This document shows positions 44,156 through 55,720 of a stretch of DNA of 64,000 bases, piece after piece; the stretch's first letter is position 1, and each line of letters begins with the position of its first letter. The notes under the pieces were generated by a model. The model did no database searches. It was not told the DNA's origin and saw only the letters and a program-made list of their open reading frames with translations. The DNA is from Prostheceraeus crozeri (Eukaryota > Platyhelminthes > Polycladida > Euryleptidae). Both the position numbers and the translations under genes were made by a program. The DNA is taken from positions 186,001-250,000 of the forward strand of contig CAJQUW010014401.1 in assembly GCA_907163375.1 (NCBI GenBank), in the 5' to 3' direction.

Positions 44156-45484
44156 GCGCACATAGAGGCCTTATACCAAATTTTCTTGTTAACCTCCCAA
44201 TTGCAGCAGCTATTTAACATGTGATATTCTGTTACTTTGTCATTGAGCATTAGATCTTTTCAAATATATTATCATTTTGACTGTCAATTTTAATCAATCT
44301 TCTTATTCAATGTTTTGTGCAACTATGCCGTTTTCTGCGCTCATAGAGGCCTCTAGTAGGATTTCAGCTGCTTGTGGTGCAAGATCGATATAGTCTTCAT
44401 ATCAATAAGCTATCTAACGGCCGTAATTAGCAAGCAATGTAGCAAACACTTTCCCGATTCATTGCAAGTTGCTTTTCAGTCTGTCTAAAATGGCAGTACC
44501 TCAATTCAGAGCCAGTCGACACCGAGCTATAGGCCTACATGCATCACTGTTTGGCTTCTCTCGACGAATGGTCATCTGCTCTAATTATGTGCCGAAACGC
44601 AATAAAAGTGCAATTCCTTTGTCAACTCAGCATCGCCGTGCTGAGGTATCTACACGGCATGATAGCAAACCACAAATTTTCCTCGATTGCACCTCATGCA
44701 AGGGTGCGGTTGATGCAATAGATCATATGGTGGCGACCTACGTGCTCGGACAACAATGCGATGACCAATGCTACTTTTCTTTCATCCTGATGCTGACATT
44801 TTGAATTCCAACATTATTTGGACAAAGATGTCTGGAAATCCGCGAAAATTTCAAACAGAGATTGTTTCCAGTCGACCTGGCAACAGTTCTTATGCGAGAA
44901 CACATTGAAAGGAGAGCTGCAATAACGGGCAGCCATCGAGCAAGTTCGCGTTGAAGTTTATTCCAGACAAGCGAGCATTCCGAAGCGATATTGCAATACG
45001 AACTTGCCAAGTTTGTTCCACAAGAAACCAAGTGAAAGTGCGATATTTTCGGTGCAATATCTTAGTTTGCAAAAACCATTCACAACTTCTCTGTATTACT
45101 TCTCTCAGTAGAATAGTGATTCATGATTCAATGTGAAAGACATTTCTCAGTCTCATAATGTGCAACATGCATAAAATACTTAGCTTTACGGCTTTTTATC
45201 ATTTTATAGCGCCGTACAAAAATAAAGTATCAAGTTCACTTTTGTACTTTTCAACATCCCTATATTTGTTATCGCAGTATGAGAGAAAACATCGTAGGTA
45301 GCTGAGGGCTATGGCTGAGACATTAATAGACAGGTTGAGGAATGTCAGTTAAATCGAAACAGTCGACCAACGTTATTGCTCGGAGAGCGGGTGCATATGA
45401 GGGTGATGGCATACTGACTTATTTGATAAAAATTAGCTATTCTAAATTGCGAGAGCCAAAGTCTCCATGTGCACAGTAGGAGGG
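44156..45484 (+). mobile_element. piggyBac-like element 2, 5'-deleted
   Basis: A 1329-bp element flanked by TTAA on both sides (44152-44155 and 45485-45488). The terminal inverted repeats begin CCCTCCCACTGCGCACAT, and the right end differs at a few bases. A second copy of CTGCG-C-CATAGAGGCCT lies about 175 bp in (44335), a subterminal repeat. The ends differ from piggyBac element 1, so this is another family. Only the C-terminal half of the transposase remains. Confidence 0.92.
44469..45136 (+). pseudogene. piggyBac transposase, C-terminal half
   Basis: The frame 44469-44804 has N-Y-V-P-K-R-N-K-S-A-I-P-L-S-T-Q-H, then K-P-x-I, then K-G-A-V-D-A-I-D-H-M-V, where the Asp is the last catalytic residue of the family. 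The frame 44951-45136 has C-x-x-C, C and C-K-N-H pairs, matching the Cys-rich zinc-binding tail of piggyBac transposases. The stretch between (44805-44950) needs one or more frameshifts. The N-terminal half with the first catalytic Asp is gone. Confidence 0.87.
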
Positions 45485-45488
45485 TTAA

Positions 45489-47756
45489 TAGCATATTCCC
45501 GGATTTCGCAAATGTCTTTTCGATCTTAAAATGGATTTGATAGTCCCTAATTATTACACTTTTCTGACATCAGGTTCAGCAACTAGTGTACACATTAACG
45601 TAAAACCCAATAGCCACATTGTATTTAAAACGATGCATTCGGTTTCTAATATCATTGAACAGTTGCATTGTCAAAGTAGCAAAAAGTAGGTTCAACGCAA
45701 TGTCCAACGGACAAACATACCAGTTATGAAATCGGGATTTTACGCTTGGTCTTAAAGACGTGCTCTGCTCATTGTTTTCAAGTATCTTTTTAAAACAACG
45801 CTAGACTTCTTTCAAAAATGGTTTTTAAGACTTTGCTTTCCTGCATTGGCTTTAGAGCCGTGGTCTTAGTCGTGCTTTTTAATAGGCAATGTTTTAAAGC
45901 TATGACTGAGATCCTGTTAATTGATGAGTAGGACATCCTGTGGGCCTGGATTGAATTTATTCTTAAATGGATCTACGACAATTTTTTGTACAGCACTCTT
46001 AATTTCGAAAAACAGTTCAAGAGTCTCTGAAATTTAAAGCAGAAAAATCAAGGCTTATTCCGGAAATCAAGAATAATCTATTCTAGGACTACTGTTACTG
46101 ACAGAATTGTGGTCGTCAGGTGGTTGGGGTGTCAGCAAAGGTGGACCGGGTAGCCATTTCGATTACCCATATCTCTGCTAGGCTGCGAAATACAAGTAGT
46201 TTATGAGCAATTATGAGTAGGTTAATTAAACTAAGATGAAGGGAATTAGACCGTCTAATAATTGCTTAAGTCGAAGAATGAGAGCTGATGAGGATCATAG
46301 CTATCGCATTGTGTCTGCAATTTTGATTGTCTGGATCAGTAAGGATTTCATCTATTCATATAAAAATATCGCTTGATTCAAGTTTAAACATCCAAAACTG
46401 AATAGTGACATGACTAGCCACAAGCGAAAATGAAAAACATCTAAAATCAATTTCAATGTACATTAAACACTTTATATATCGGAATAACTGATTTTGAGAT
46501 ACTTGCATAACTTTAGAAAATACAATCTGTGACGCAAAATAGCATAAGATAGATGTTATGAAAAGGAATCATTGTTTAGATCGAATTATTGGCTAGATAA
46601 CACTGTCCTTGTTTCTTAGGACAAATAATGAGATGAATAATCTGAAGTTGTCTGACTCCGCTTTCACTTTTCTCACAACGAATTTATCATCAGAGATTTG
46701 GAAATTTCGTCAATAAATATTTTGATTTCCAAGCAAAAATTCCTCTGTACCAATTTTCGATGTTTATTGCGCGCATAAAAATTAAAAGCAAAATAAACAT
46801 CCGGCTACTCTCGTCGCGAGTTAGTCTTGAATACGAATCACCCTTGAGACTGTATCCGCGACGGAGCAAGCCGACTGTTTATTTTACTAGTAGTCCGAAA
46901 ATTCATTGAGGCATCAAAAGAAACAAATATCATTCAACATGATTGAGGGTATATATTTTGGAAGTAATTAATGTATTCTACTAAAACCACATAATTTTGA
47001 AACAGAAGTTGTAATATGGATATAATTACTTAAAAACAATTCGACGCGCGGTTGTATCGGAATAGGAAAGATAATTAATAGTCATTTGCACAGCAATTAT
47101 TTCGCCGGTCTTGCCATTTCAGCTGTATCATCAACTAAATTCAAAGTTATGATAATACAACAAAATAGGTATTCTACGATTTTCTTGTTTGTAAGAGGAC
47201 TCGAACATTTATTGAAAATTAAGCTCAAATTCGGATACAGGAATGACTTGTTACGTTTGAATTGCCATCAGTCATTCATAGTAAGCCATAAAACATGGCT
47301 GCGTATTTTCTAACACTTTTCTTTCTTGAATTTAGAGACACTTCCTTTTCGAGTACAGTCCCAAATATAGACTGACTTTGGGCAGTGCCCTGAAGTTGTC
47401 TTTTCAGGTTTCACTTTTCAAAAATAATGTTTCTTGGAATTGGTGGGTCCAAATTAGTGAAAACATATACATTTTTAACGGACTGCTGTCGCTTAATTGT
47501 GTTTACATTGAGAATGATTCTGTTATGTGAATAAAGGAAATTTCCGGTTGTTTCATGACATGTAAAAGTCGTTCTGTTGCAATGTCTAGCCGAAGAATGC
47601 TTTCATATTGATTGCAGGTAACGTTTTCGAGGTCAGCCTCTAGCGCACATTGTAAATTTTAATGCAAATTTGAAGATTTAGAAGTCAACATTTTCAGCTC
47701 TATGTTAACACTTATCATTGTTCAGACTATCTATGGCACTACATGTATTTGCTAAT
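45489..47756. other. Intergenic, nothing recognised
   Basis: About 2.3 kb of AT-rich DNA without supported genes. Confidence 0.5.
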
Positions 47757-48130
47757 AAGCGGTCAACAATGTAATATTGCAGTTTAGACAGCTGAACCGC
47801 AATATGCTATGAGGCTGAGGGCCGTCAGGCCCAAAGCCATAGCTTATTGCGGTTCCGATGTCTAAACTGTAATATCATTGTGTTTCGGTTTTCTATGTAA
47901 CTGAACTGCAATATGCTACTATTGAACCACAATATACCCACGAAGCATATTGCTGTTTAACATCATAGAATTCTAATTCAAATTTGGACTTAAATGGAAT
48001 GATTAAAATGTTTTTCATATATCTACGTTCTTTATTCTGAACTGCAATATGCCAAACCGGCATATAGTGGTTCAGTATTTTAACTAAGGAAGATATACGA
48101 ACCTAAACACAATGACGAAAAAAGCGGTCA
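47757..48130. mobile_element. Composite inverted-repeat element, candidate
   Basis: AAGCGGTCA occurs at 47757-47765 and again at 48122-48130, a possible 9-bp target duplication. Between them, 47767-47812 and 47840-47882 form a long hairpin. The word GAACYRCAATATGC or its complement occurs about six times up to 48080, including a hairpin at 48041-48079. The element has no coding capacity. The ends do not form clean TIRs, so the element class and borders are uncertain. Confidence 0.5.
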
Positions 48131-48421
48131 TGAAATGGCTAAGGTAATTATAATAACAATAATGATAAGGCTACAGTAATTATGTTTGCACAAAGCAATG
48201 TTAAATGTTACACCAACAGTAAACAGATAAATGTTACACCAACAATATTTCAGGTTTCTACTTTATTTACATTTATAATAGTATTGTTAAAAAACAGATA
48301 ACAGTAAACAGTAAAAACAGTAAACAGATAATAGTTAGAATAGAAATCTTGGAAAAACGCCCACTTGGGAATATCATAGATTTATCAATTAAACCTCTAT
48401 AAAATTTTACCGACAACTCTG
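48131..48421. other. Intergenic, AT-rich
   Basis: Repeated AACAGTAAACAGATAA-like words at 48215-48335, nothing else. Confidence 0.5.
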
Positions 48422-48428
48422 ATACATC
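48422..48428. repeat. 7-bp target-site duplication (left) of the P-like element
   Basis: ATACATC, repeated exactly at 50310-50316. Confidence 0.75.
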
Positions 48429-48638
48429 CATGGACGCCTAGATATATGAAGCACACATAAGCTTAATATTGTCTTAACACATATTGTCTTAATTGACGCA
48501 GAATAAAATGAAATGAAATGAAATATCATGGATTTCTATGTAGTATATCGGGATGAGACACTACCGATATCTACATACATTAGTAGTCCTGTTTTGAAGA
48601 CAATTGATTGCTAAGTATCACGATTATACTTTGTCAAA

Positions 48639-48790
48639 ATGACTTTCAAATTGTGTTGTCGATGGTTGTAGCACAACTTGTAGAACCCAAATAGAAAACA
48701 AGATTATACTATTTCATTTCATTGTTTCCCAAAAGACACTGAAAGATTCAGAAAAATATTGGCTGCAAAATATTCGAAAATTTGAAGAGG
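48639..48790 (+). pseudogene. THAP domain, left arm
   Basis: Using two frames, the sequence gives C-V-V-D-G-C-S near 48653-48672, then F-H-C-F-P-K-D-T-E-R-F near 48722-48755. This is the C-x4-C and F-H-x-F-P-x-D pattern of THAP fingers, the DNA-binding part of P-element-like transposases. One frameshift and stops make it non-functional. The same pattern is read on the minus strand in the right arm (about 50020-50165). Confidence 0.7.
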
Positions 48791-48975
48791 GAATTTGGAA
48801 TCACATAATATCAAGAACATCTACTCGCACAACAACTTATTAAAATCCGATGAATTTGTTATTTCTTTTGCTCCCAGTTGATTCAATTATAGCAACTCCA
48901 TTCTAGGAAAGTTGTCTGATATCAAGGAACTCTACTATATCGAAAAGTCAAGACAGTTAAAAATGGCACATAATT

Positions 48976-49332
48976 ATGTTGAATAACAAAGCTTTGGCTT
49001 CAAATGGAATATTGAAAAGTTCAGCTCATTTAACTCATTCTTTCTTAATCGAATTAGCTATTCAAGCACTGAAGCAATGCAACCTCATTGACATTTTGGT
49101 AGCGCTCCAAATTTTCCGTTGTTTTATTGACGTGATTAAAGTAAAGACTCCAACGATAGGACTTCATAAACGAAGTGAGCATTCCGATCCTATAAAATTA
49201 ATTCAGAATTGTAAACTCGATTATCTGGAACGTTTCCTTGTTATCATGCTAGAAGTTTGGGTGGTCTCAAAATCTCTTAGCCTGAGTAGAGAGTCATTTT
49301 ACGACATGATCCGGTCCACCAAAACCCTTTGA
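48976..49332 (+). pseudogene. P-element-type transposase, inner fragment
   Basis: A 118-codon frame. Residues about 46-63 read as I-F-R-C-F-I-D-V-I-K-V-K-T-P, like the block with F-x-x-x-x-D-x-x-N-S-K/R-x-P in THAP9/P transposases. Residues about 100-115 (S-R-E-S-F-Y-D-M-I-R-S-T) resemble the T-x-x-G-L-x-x-T-x-x-S block that follows it. Catalytic blocks up- and downstream are not recognisable. Moderate confidence, as the match is from family memory without alignment. Confidence 0.55.
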
Positions 49333-50309
49333 GTGTAATTAGTGTTTCATTTCTTTTTGTGGTTCTAAGTATGTCTTCTTCGGACCAATTCATTCGAGTG
49401 CCGCTTCATCTGGCATCGACAGTCTTCATGTTGAAAAAAATTGATATCTGTAAAGGATGTAACTAATGCAGAAAGAGCAAAATGATTTCCTTTCTAAGCA
49501 TTCTGAAGTATCCCAAAGCTTTGAATATTGCTGCTGATCGCTCAGAATCAATTAATTTGGATTTTCTCGAGATTTTTTTCAATCATGTCTGAACCCACAA
49601 ACTCGGACTTAAGAAGAAAGGCACTATATGTAAAGCTTAGGTATTTATAATCAGAAAAGTCATCATTGAAAATTGTAGTCCTTCGTGTTATTTGATTCAA
49701 ATCGAGTGAGAAGAGACCTCATCCGACACTGCTTCAACTTAGACGAACAGGATTATTTGCTGCATTTTCTCGCGATGGCTTGATTGTACCAACAAATTGT
49801 CTGATGGACATGACCATAAAAGCATGGAATCTATTGAAAATCGGCATAAAGAAAGCCCGAAAAAATCCTATCCACGAGAACTAATACAAAGTTTTCGAAA
49901 AACTTCTTTGTATTTGTTGGCAAAAACTTTTATCGCAATGATTTGAAATTGGACATCCATTTCAATTTGGTTGTGGGAGTAGATGTTCTTGATATTATGT
50001 GATTCAAATTCCCTCTTCAAATTTTCGAATATTTTGCAGCCAATATTTTTCTGAATCTTTCAGTGTCTTTTGGGAAACAATGAAATGAAATAGTATAATC
50101 TTGTTTTCTATTTGGGTTCTACAAGTTGTGCTACAACCATCGACAACACAATTTGAAAGTCATTTTGACAAAGTATAATCGTGATACTTAGCAATCAATT
50201 GTCTTCAAAACAGGACTACTAATGTATGTAGATATCGGTAGTGTCTCATCCCGATATACTACATAGAAATCCATGGAAATATGGTGTTTCATATATCTAG
50301 GCGTCCATG

Positions 50310-50316
50310 ATACATC
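50310..50316. repeat. 7-bp target-site duplication (right) of the P-like element
   Basis: An exact copy of 48422-48428. Confidence 0.75.
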
Positions 50317-50370
50317 ACACTGGGCATAGTTCTGTATAGTACCATAGATAACCTGAACAATGTAATTATA

Positions 50371-50458
50371 TATGCCTATTTCTCGGTCATCAATGATCCA
50401 ACTGTCGGTCGCTTACGCGACCTCCAGTTGGATCATTGCTGACCTCTAAATAGGCATA
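50371..50458. repeat. 88-bp near-perfect hairpin
   Basis: Arms 50371-50404 and 50424-50458 pair with only a few mismatches. The apex GGTCGC-TTAC-GCGACC closes with a perfect 6-bp stem. Size and shape resemble a miRNA precursor or a tiny MITE. It lies about 55 bp after the P-like element. Confidence 0.75.
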
Positions 50459-51612
50459 TAAATATAGCATTGTCACTGAGTAAGTAGGGTTGTCAACCGA
50501 TAATTCACCTGTCATTTTTCTATGTACAGAATTTATACAGTATAATACCTCCAATTCCAAATTAGACGGCATAATTAGACGGCTTAATTGCATAATTAAG
50601 GCCGTCCAATTTGCTGTAATAGCATTGAGGTAGGAGCACATCGTCCATCTCTGCATTCCCAGTGAAAATGGCATTGAGGTTTTTCATATGGTTTACACTT
50701 TGGACACGTAGATATCTCAAGCTTGACATACTTTAGTGTTCTGAGCTGCTGCGCTATGCAGAAAATAATCATGGTTTTGAATTCTTTACAGATCAAAATC
50801 TTGAAATCTGGAAATTATTGGGTTTGCTGTGATATAGATAATGCAGGCAAATTCAATGAATAGAACTCCTGTTTTGCATTAATTTACTGTTCTTTGCTTC
50901 AGTTTCTTTTTGGCTATTTGTCATGAAAATATATTGTTGTTGAACAGTTTAGGAATATTGATTTTAAATTTCATTATTTTGCTTCCATATGCTTCCTACA
51001 ATGCTTCCACAAAGCTGGGTTATTCTTCTTTTTTCTTTATTGTCATAGAAGCAGGCTGAAACTAATATATTTAAAATGATGACAACGATCCAATTTTCCG
51101 GATATTCACAAAAATTCAGAGTAGAAGTGATTCATTCTGCAATTTATTGCAATTTCTGACGAAATTACAAATAAAGACGAGTTGGGTATTCAGCCAATGT
51201 ATAAGCCAAGAGGCTGAAGAAGACATGAATGAATGAAAAATGAACACCATTAAAAGTTAAAGTGGTTTAGCAAAGGGAGCTTTTGTGCCTTCATCATTAA
51301 ATTCCGAGGGTTCGCGGTTTGAGAGGAACGATAGGGACCGAGACCTCGATCAAGGTCTGAGAGGAAGGATATGGACCGATACCGGGATCGATCTTTGAGA
51401 GGATGGAAAGCGGTAGTTGTGATAATGAATTTCCACTTCAATCAATAATTCAATCAGAAAACGGCATGAAGAGCTGTTTTAAGAATAATTGACAGAATGA
51501 TTAACTGCAACTATGTTATTTATCAGATGGCTGACATCGATTATTGCTCATTCGCTTCATAGTCTATAAATCTATCTGTTGGATTTGGAAAATGACGCAA
51601 AACATTAATAGA
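50459..51612. other. Intergenic; small hairpin and a 39-bp minisatellite
   Basis: A hairpin of AAATTAGACGGC and its complement lies at about 50562-50616. A roughly 39-bp unit containing TTTGAGAGGA or TCTGAGAGGA repeats at 51318, 51355 and 51393. A minus-strand frame at 50596-50796 holds six Cys in 25 residues (CPKC...C-H...C...C) without a family I know. Confidence 0.5.
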
Positions 51613-51620
51613 CCGTTATA
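51613..51620. repeat. 8-bp target-site duplication of hAT-3 (left)
   Basis: CCGTTATA here and CCGTTATG at 52365-52372, 7 of 8 bases equal. Confidence 0.7.
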
Positions 51621-52364
51621 CAGGGATGCGGAGTCGGAGTCGGAGTCCTATCAAATGATAGGACTCCAGACTCCGGCCTATAACTAGACCCGAAACATAA
51701 TACAAACAAATTATTTATTCTCGTGCATAGCTGTCACTGTCTTGATGTCAGCTTTCTACATCAAACAAAAAACAGAGACACTGCTGCATGCAAAGCTCGT
51801 AATAGTTGACGGAGTGAACCGTGATAGTGAAGAAAGGATTGTCTTTTCACTCGGTGATTTAGTAGAGAAGACAAGCCTTCCTAGCCGCGATCACACCTAC
51901 GCGCCGAAGGTCACTCACATCAGAGACAAAAATAAAATTCTGGTTTGTTTGAGAACATAACTCTTACCCTCACGTTAATCGTTTGTGATGGCTCCTCCAA
52001 AGCGCATATTTAAATCGAAAGTGTACTCATATTTTTTGGAGAAGGTTGGGGGGATTTTCCTGCCTGGTAGAGACTGGAGAAAATCCGTATGAAGCCCACA
52101 TCAAGAAGATGGGAGGAGCCGAGTCGCATGCATCCGACCGAAAGCGACATTTGATAAACTTTCATCGTAAATGATTGATAATTGATACATCAATGATCGC
52201 TAAATATAGGTTCAGGTAAGCCTATAATGATCTATGATGTAGGCTACCAGTTACTTTTTCAAAAAGGCTTTATATACTTGACACCCGGAGTCGGAGTCCT
52301 ATCAACCCCCGGAGTCGCAGTCGGAGTCGGAGTCCTATCAAAATGATAGGACTCCGCATCCCGG
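51621..52364 (+). mobile_element. hAT DNA transposon remnant (hAT-3)
   Basis: It starts CAGGGATGCGGAGTCGGAGT and ends with the inverted copy, the last two bases changed. GGAGTCGGAGTCCTATCA words recur at both ends. An 8-bp duplication with one mismatch flanks it. The 744-bp inside carries a 72-codon frame (51742-51960) and a short frame from 51988 that reads M-A-P-P-K-R-I-F-K-S-K-V-Y-S-Y-F, which resembles the start of a BED zinc finger of hAT transposases. The rest of the transposase is absent. Confidence 0.8.
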
Positions 52365-52372
52365 CCGTTATG

Positions 52373-52916
52373 GCGGTTTATATTTCAACATCCCCGAGTT
52401 AAAACTTTTAAACGTCTAAGTTCCATCCATAAAATTGTCAAATAACTAGATCCTTCAATAAATACCCAATTTATTATGAAAGTGTTTGCATTAAGGCTTA
52501 TTAGTGTGATTGAAACGCAATTTAATACTAAATACATATCTCACTGATTTCGATATTCAATAAATTGATTTATGAAAATTATTGACAATAAACATCTGGG
52601 CCAATTCACCCGTGTGCGCAATATAGGATCACTGTAGATGACCAACAACACAAAAGCAACACAGAAGGGGACGTAGGAGAACTCAGAACATTCAATTATC
52701 TGCGTATGATAAAATATCGTAGGCCTACACTGACGATTCATGACTCATGAGGCATGACGGCATTCCTGGGATGGGCATGCATCGAGTAAGAAATTGCAGG
52801 TAACACAACGAATATCGAGGAAGCTTTGTGTGTCTTGGTGGTCACTTATACTGCCGAAATATAGGAAGTGGCGATCTGTTACATGTGGCGGCACGGTATA
52901 CATTGACTTGACCGAT
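52373..52916. other. Intergenic, nothing recognised
   Basis: No gene or repeat seen. Confidence 0.5.
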
Positions 52917-54030
52917 CGGTACATATGGGTTATCTCCCACGAGGTTTCCTAATTTGTCTAAAATCTGGAAAAGGGAATCAATCGTCACAAAACTTCAGAC
53001 GGAAGTACCTAAGTATATCTTCTACCCACATACAAAAGTTCATGCAGATCGGACAAGTACTTTTTGTATTAGAGACGATAACGTGAAGTGTAGCGATGTC
53101 AGCAGCTTGATCTGACAAGTCGTTTAATAAGTCCGACGCATTAGGGCTGTTTCACATATGCGACTTTTTGCAGCGCGGAAGTCGCGCGGGTGTTTGCTTA
53201 ACATTACAGCCTATGGAGCCTTTCACACATGTCGCGCGTTTTCATTTTGCGCGAGTAAATCGCACGATTATGGTTTTTTACCTACCAGTGATCTTTAGCA
53301 TCATGTCAAACTGAGAACATTTCTGAGTTCAGTATGATGTGGCGATTAAATCGCACTCCGGATAGTTAATTTTCATTAAGTAGAACCGATTCTATCTGGA
53401 ATAATATCTTTGATTACTAAAGTGTTTATGTTCTCGAACTTCTTGTAGATCGATCAATATTGTAGCCAATGCGCGTGCAAACGATAATGACTGAAGTCAG
53501 TCATTGTCATCAATTTACATTTTGACCTCGTTCTCAGCCGTCAGTGGTCAGATTTTGGTGAATCGAAGTCTAATGTGAAAGGCCAATTCCAAATTTTAGC
53601 GACAATCGCGCTGCAAAAAGTCGCATGTGTGGAGCAGCCCTTATTGCTACTGGTGTGTGCATTGTTCTCTCCCCTTTTCGTCTCATCCACTGCTACTTGA
53701 AATCTTCCCACGACCAACCACTATCCCAAGACACCTTTTTTATTAAGTATATTAGTGTAGGAGATGTGGCCTGGTCATTATCAACACGAGTTGTCTCGAA
53801 ATTACTGTGTAGTCTGCTCAGACGATGGAGTCATGCGGAGTCATGTGAAAATCCTGACACTTCACTTTATCGTCTCTAATTCAAAAGTTATTAGATCGAT
53901 TTGCATAAATTTTGCTATGTTGGTGGAAAATATCCTCATTTACGTGTGCATAAAGTTTTGTGACGATTGATTCTCATTTACGGATTTTAGACAAATTTGG
54001 AAGCGTGGACGAGATAACCCGTAAGTACCG
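52917..54030. mobile_element. Foldback element, interrupted by a PIF MITE
   Basis: Arms 52917-53102 and 53850-54030 are inverted copies. The outer end reads CGGTAC, four or so variable bases, then GGGTTATCTC. Both arms share AATTTGTCTAAAATC, AATCAATCGTCACAAAACTT and TTAGAGACGATAA. The MITE at 53144-53640 lies just inside the left arm. No coding capacity is recognised. Confidence 0.75.
53144..53640. mobile_element. PIF/Harbinger-type MITE
   Basis: It starts GGGCTGTTTCACATATGCGA and ends with the inverted copy (about 33 of 36 bases shared, up to GACTTTTTGCAGCGCG). TTA flanks both sides (53141-53143 and 53641-53643). GGGC-type ends and a 3-bp TTA duplication fit PIF/Harbinger. Its 497 bp hold no transposase. 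It is nested in the foldback element, so it is younger. Confidence 0.85.
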
Positions 54031-54827
54031 ACAGATCTTCTCAATAAATCTCGATTAAGTGAACTTTAACACAGTATGAAGGATGAAAATGAGACTTTTT
54101 TGAACACATTCATAAATTGTATGCCGATAGCAACCCAATTGACATTCAAATTTATGTTGTTAACATTTCTGATCCAGGAATTCTGATCTTGAGCTGACCG
54201 GAAGATATGATCCCCGCATTAATTCTGCCCACAGAGTAAGATTTCAAGCGCCTGACCTATTTTTGTATTCGGTAAATCGAGCTTTAAAACTATTGAAAGC
54301 CTATAGGTGTGTCATCTTAACTTACAAGTAAATTAGTCTGCAAAATACTCTAAGTTGTCACCCTAGCTCAACACTAGATCTCGCTATAATACATTTCTTT
54401 CATGCGCCATCCACATTATCGGGAATCCTCAACTCACGTATGCGAGTTTATGTTCCTAGTTCAAGACTTTACATATACCAAATTTGATTCGACACACATC
54501 AGTTGAGTATTGATAATAAAGTGAGATGAGAACATATGTATTTATTTGACAGAGCAGCCGACACGCTACAAAAGAATCTCTAAGATTTTAGTAACAATAT
54601 AATCTAAGATAACAATTGCTTGTTCAATTTTTACTGAGGTTTTGTTGCAATCTTACGCAAGTCCGAAAATTCATGGAAGCGTAAAAGTGAGAAACGATGA
54701 AATATGAGACTGATACATATGAGCTGTAGGTTTTGAAAAGTCATGTTGTGTCTGATCACGTTTTCCCATAATATTAATATTTTTCCATAAATTAATAGTT
54801 CCCATAATCTCCATTTTCACTCTATGG
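54031..54827. other. Intergenic, nothing recognised
   Basis: AT-rich; no supported frame. Confidence 0.5.
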
Positions 54828-55165
54828 TCTGGCAACCAGAACGAGTTTCTGCAGAGAACGAAGCCGAAAATGAGGCTTTCACATAATGATGTAGACCCCA
54901 TGCCTACTGCGAATCTGCGCGTCTGTCGAGTTCTAGTTGGTTCCTCTGCTTGTCAGACAGGATCAAATTGAATTAATATTGAAAGACAAGATTAAGACAA
55001 TTGAATTGACATGTGTATTTCTTTGATCTTGTCTGACAAGCAGAGGAACTAGCTAGAACTCGGCAGACGCGTAGATTCGTAGTAGACAAAGGGTGCTCAT
55101 CATTCTGAGAAAATTCTCATTTTCGGCCTCGTTTCTTGCAGAAACTCGTTCTGGATGCCGTACTA
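54828..55165. mobile_element. Foldback MITE copy, better kept
   Basis: Arms 54828-54975 and 55018-55165 are inverted copies of about 85% identity by eye. Shared words are CAGAACGAGTTTCTGCA, GAGTTCTAG and CTCTGCTTGTCAGACA. A related, older copy lies at 5640-6190. Confidence 0.8.
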
Positions 55166-55720
55166 TTTACTTGATTTGTTGTTACCGCTGCAATCAAGAG
55201 AGTGTTCACTGTATCTGAATATCCATGATGCTCAAAACTATGCAGTGCATTGGCTTCACGATCTTCGGTCATCAGATGTACAGATTGAATATTAAAGGAT
55301 CATGACTTCTTGAGTATAAGATGGATCGGGGAGTTATCTAGAAGACTTTTACGATGCTGAAATGTGAACAAAGATTTCCGATTTCTTGCTTAATTAACAA
55401 ATGAAGGTCTTTGCAGGTGAGAAGATGAAATCTTTCGGAGAGATACAGGGTGCCTCTTTAGCTCCATTCAGACCATAGAAATAAACTGTTTATCTGAAGT
55501 TCGCTAGAATGGAAATTGACTCAAGGTCGCGGCACATCCGAGGGAACTAAGTTGGGGCATGAAGAACCAATTAAAAGCTTCGATTTACTCATGTGACTGA
55601 TTCTAACCAAATGATGCAGACGTTGGCAGGTGCATCTAAGTGAAAATGCGTGCGATTTATGTGCCGTTATTGTGCATTGCATGAAGCTTAATTTCCATTC
55701 TAGAGGTTTTATTGTTGTCA
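55166..55720. other. Intergenic, nothing recognised
   Basis: No supported frame or repeat. Confidence 0.5.

Larger units (their letters stand above)
48429..50309 (+). mobile_element. P/THAP-like DNA transposon remnant with inverted THAP arms
   Basis: An 1881-bp element. Both ends start CATGGACGCCTAGATATATG, and CATG is the usual P-element terminus. Exact 7-bp duplications flank it. The left arm (to about 48835) and right arm (from about 49970) are long inverted copies. The left one has about 90 extra bases after the TIR. Each arm codes a decayed THAP zinc finger pointing inward. The centre carries part of a P-type transposase (48976-49332). The structure suggests that the 5' end was copied in inverted form onto the 3' end. 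Confidence 0.82.
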
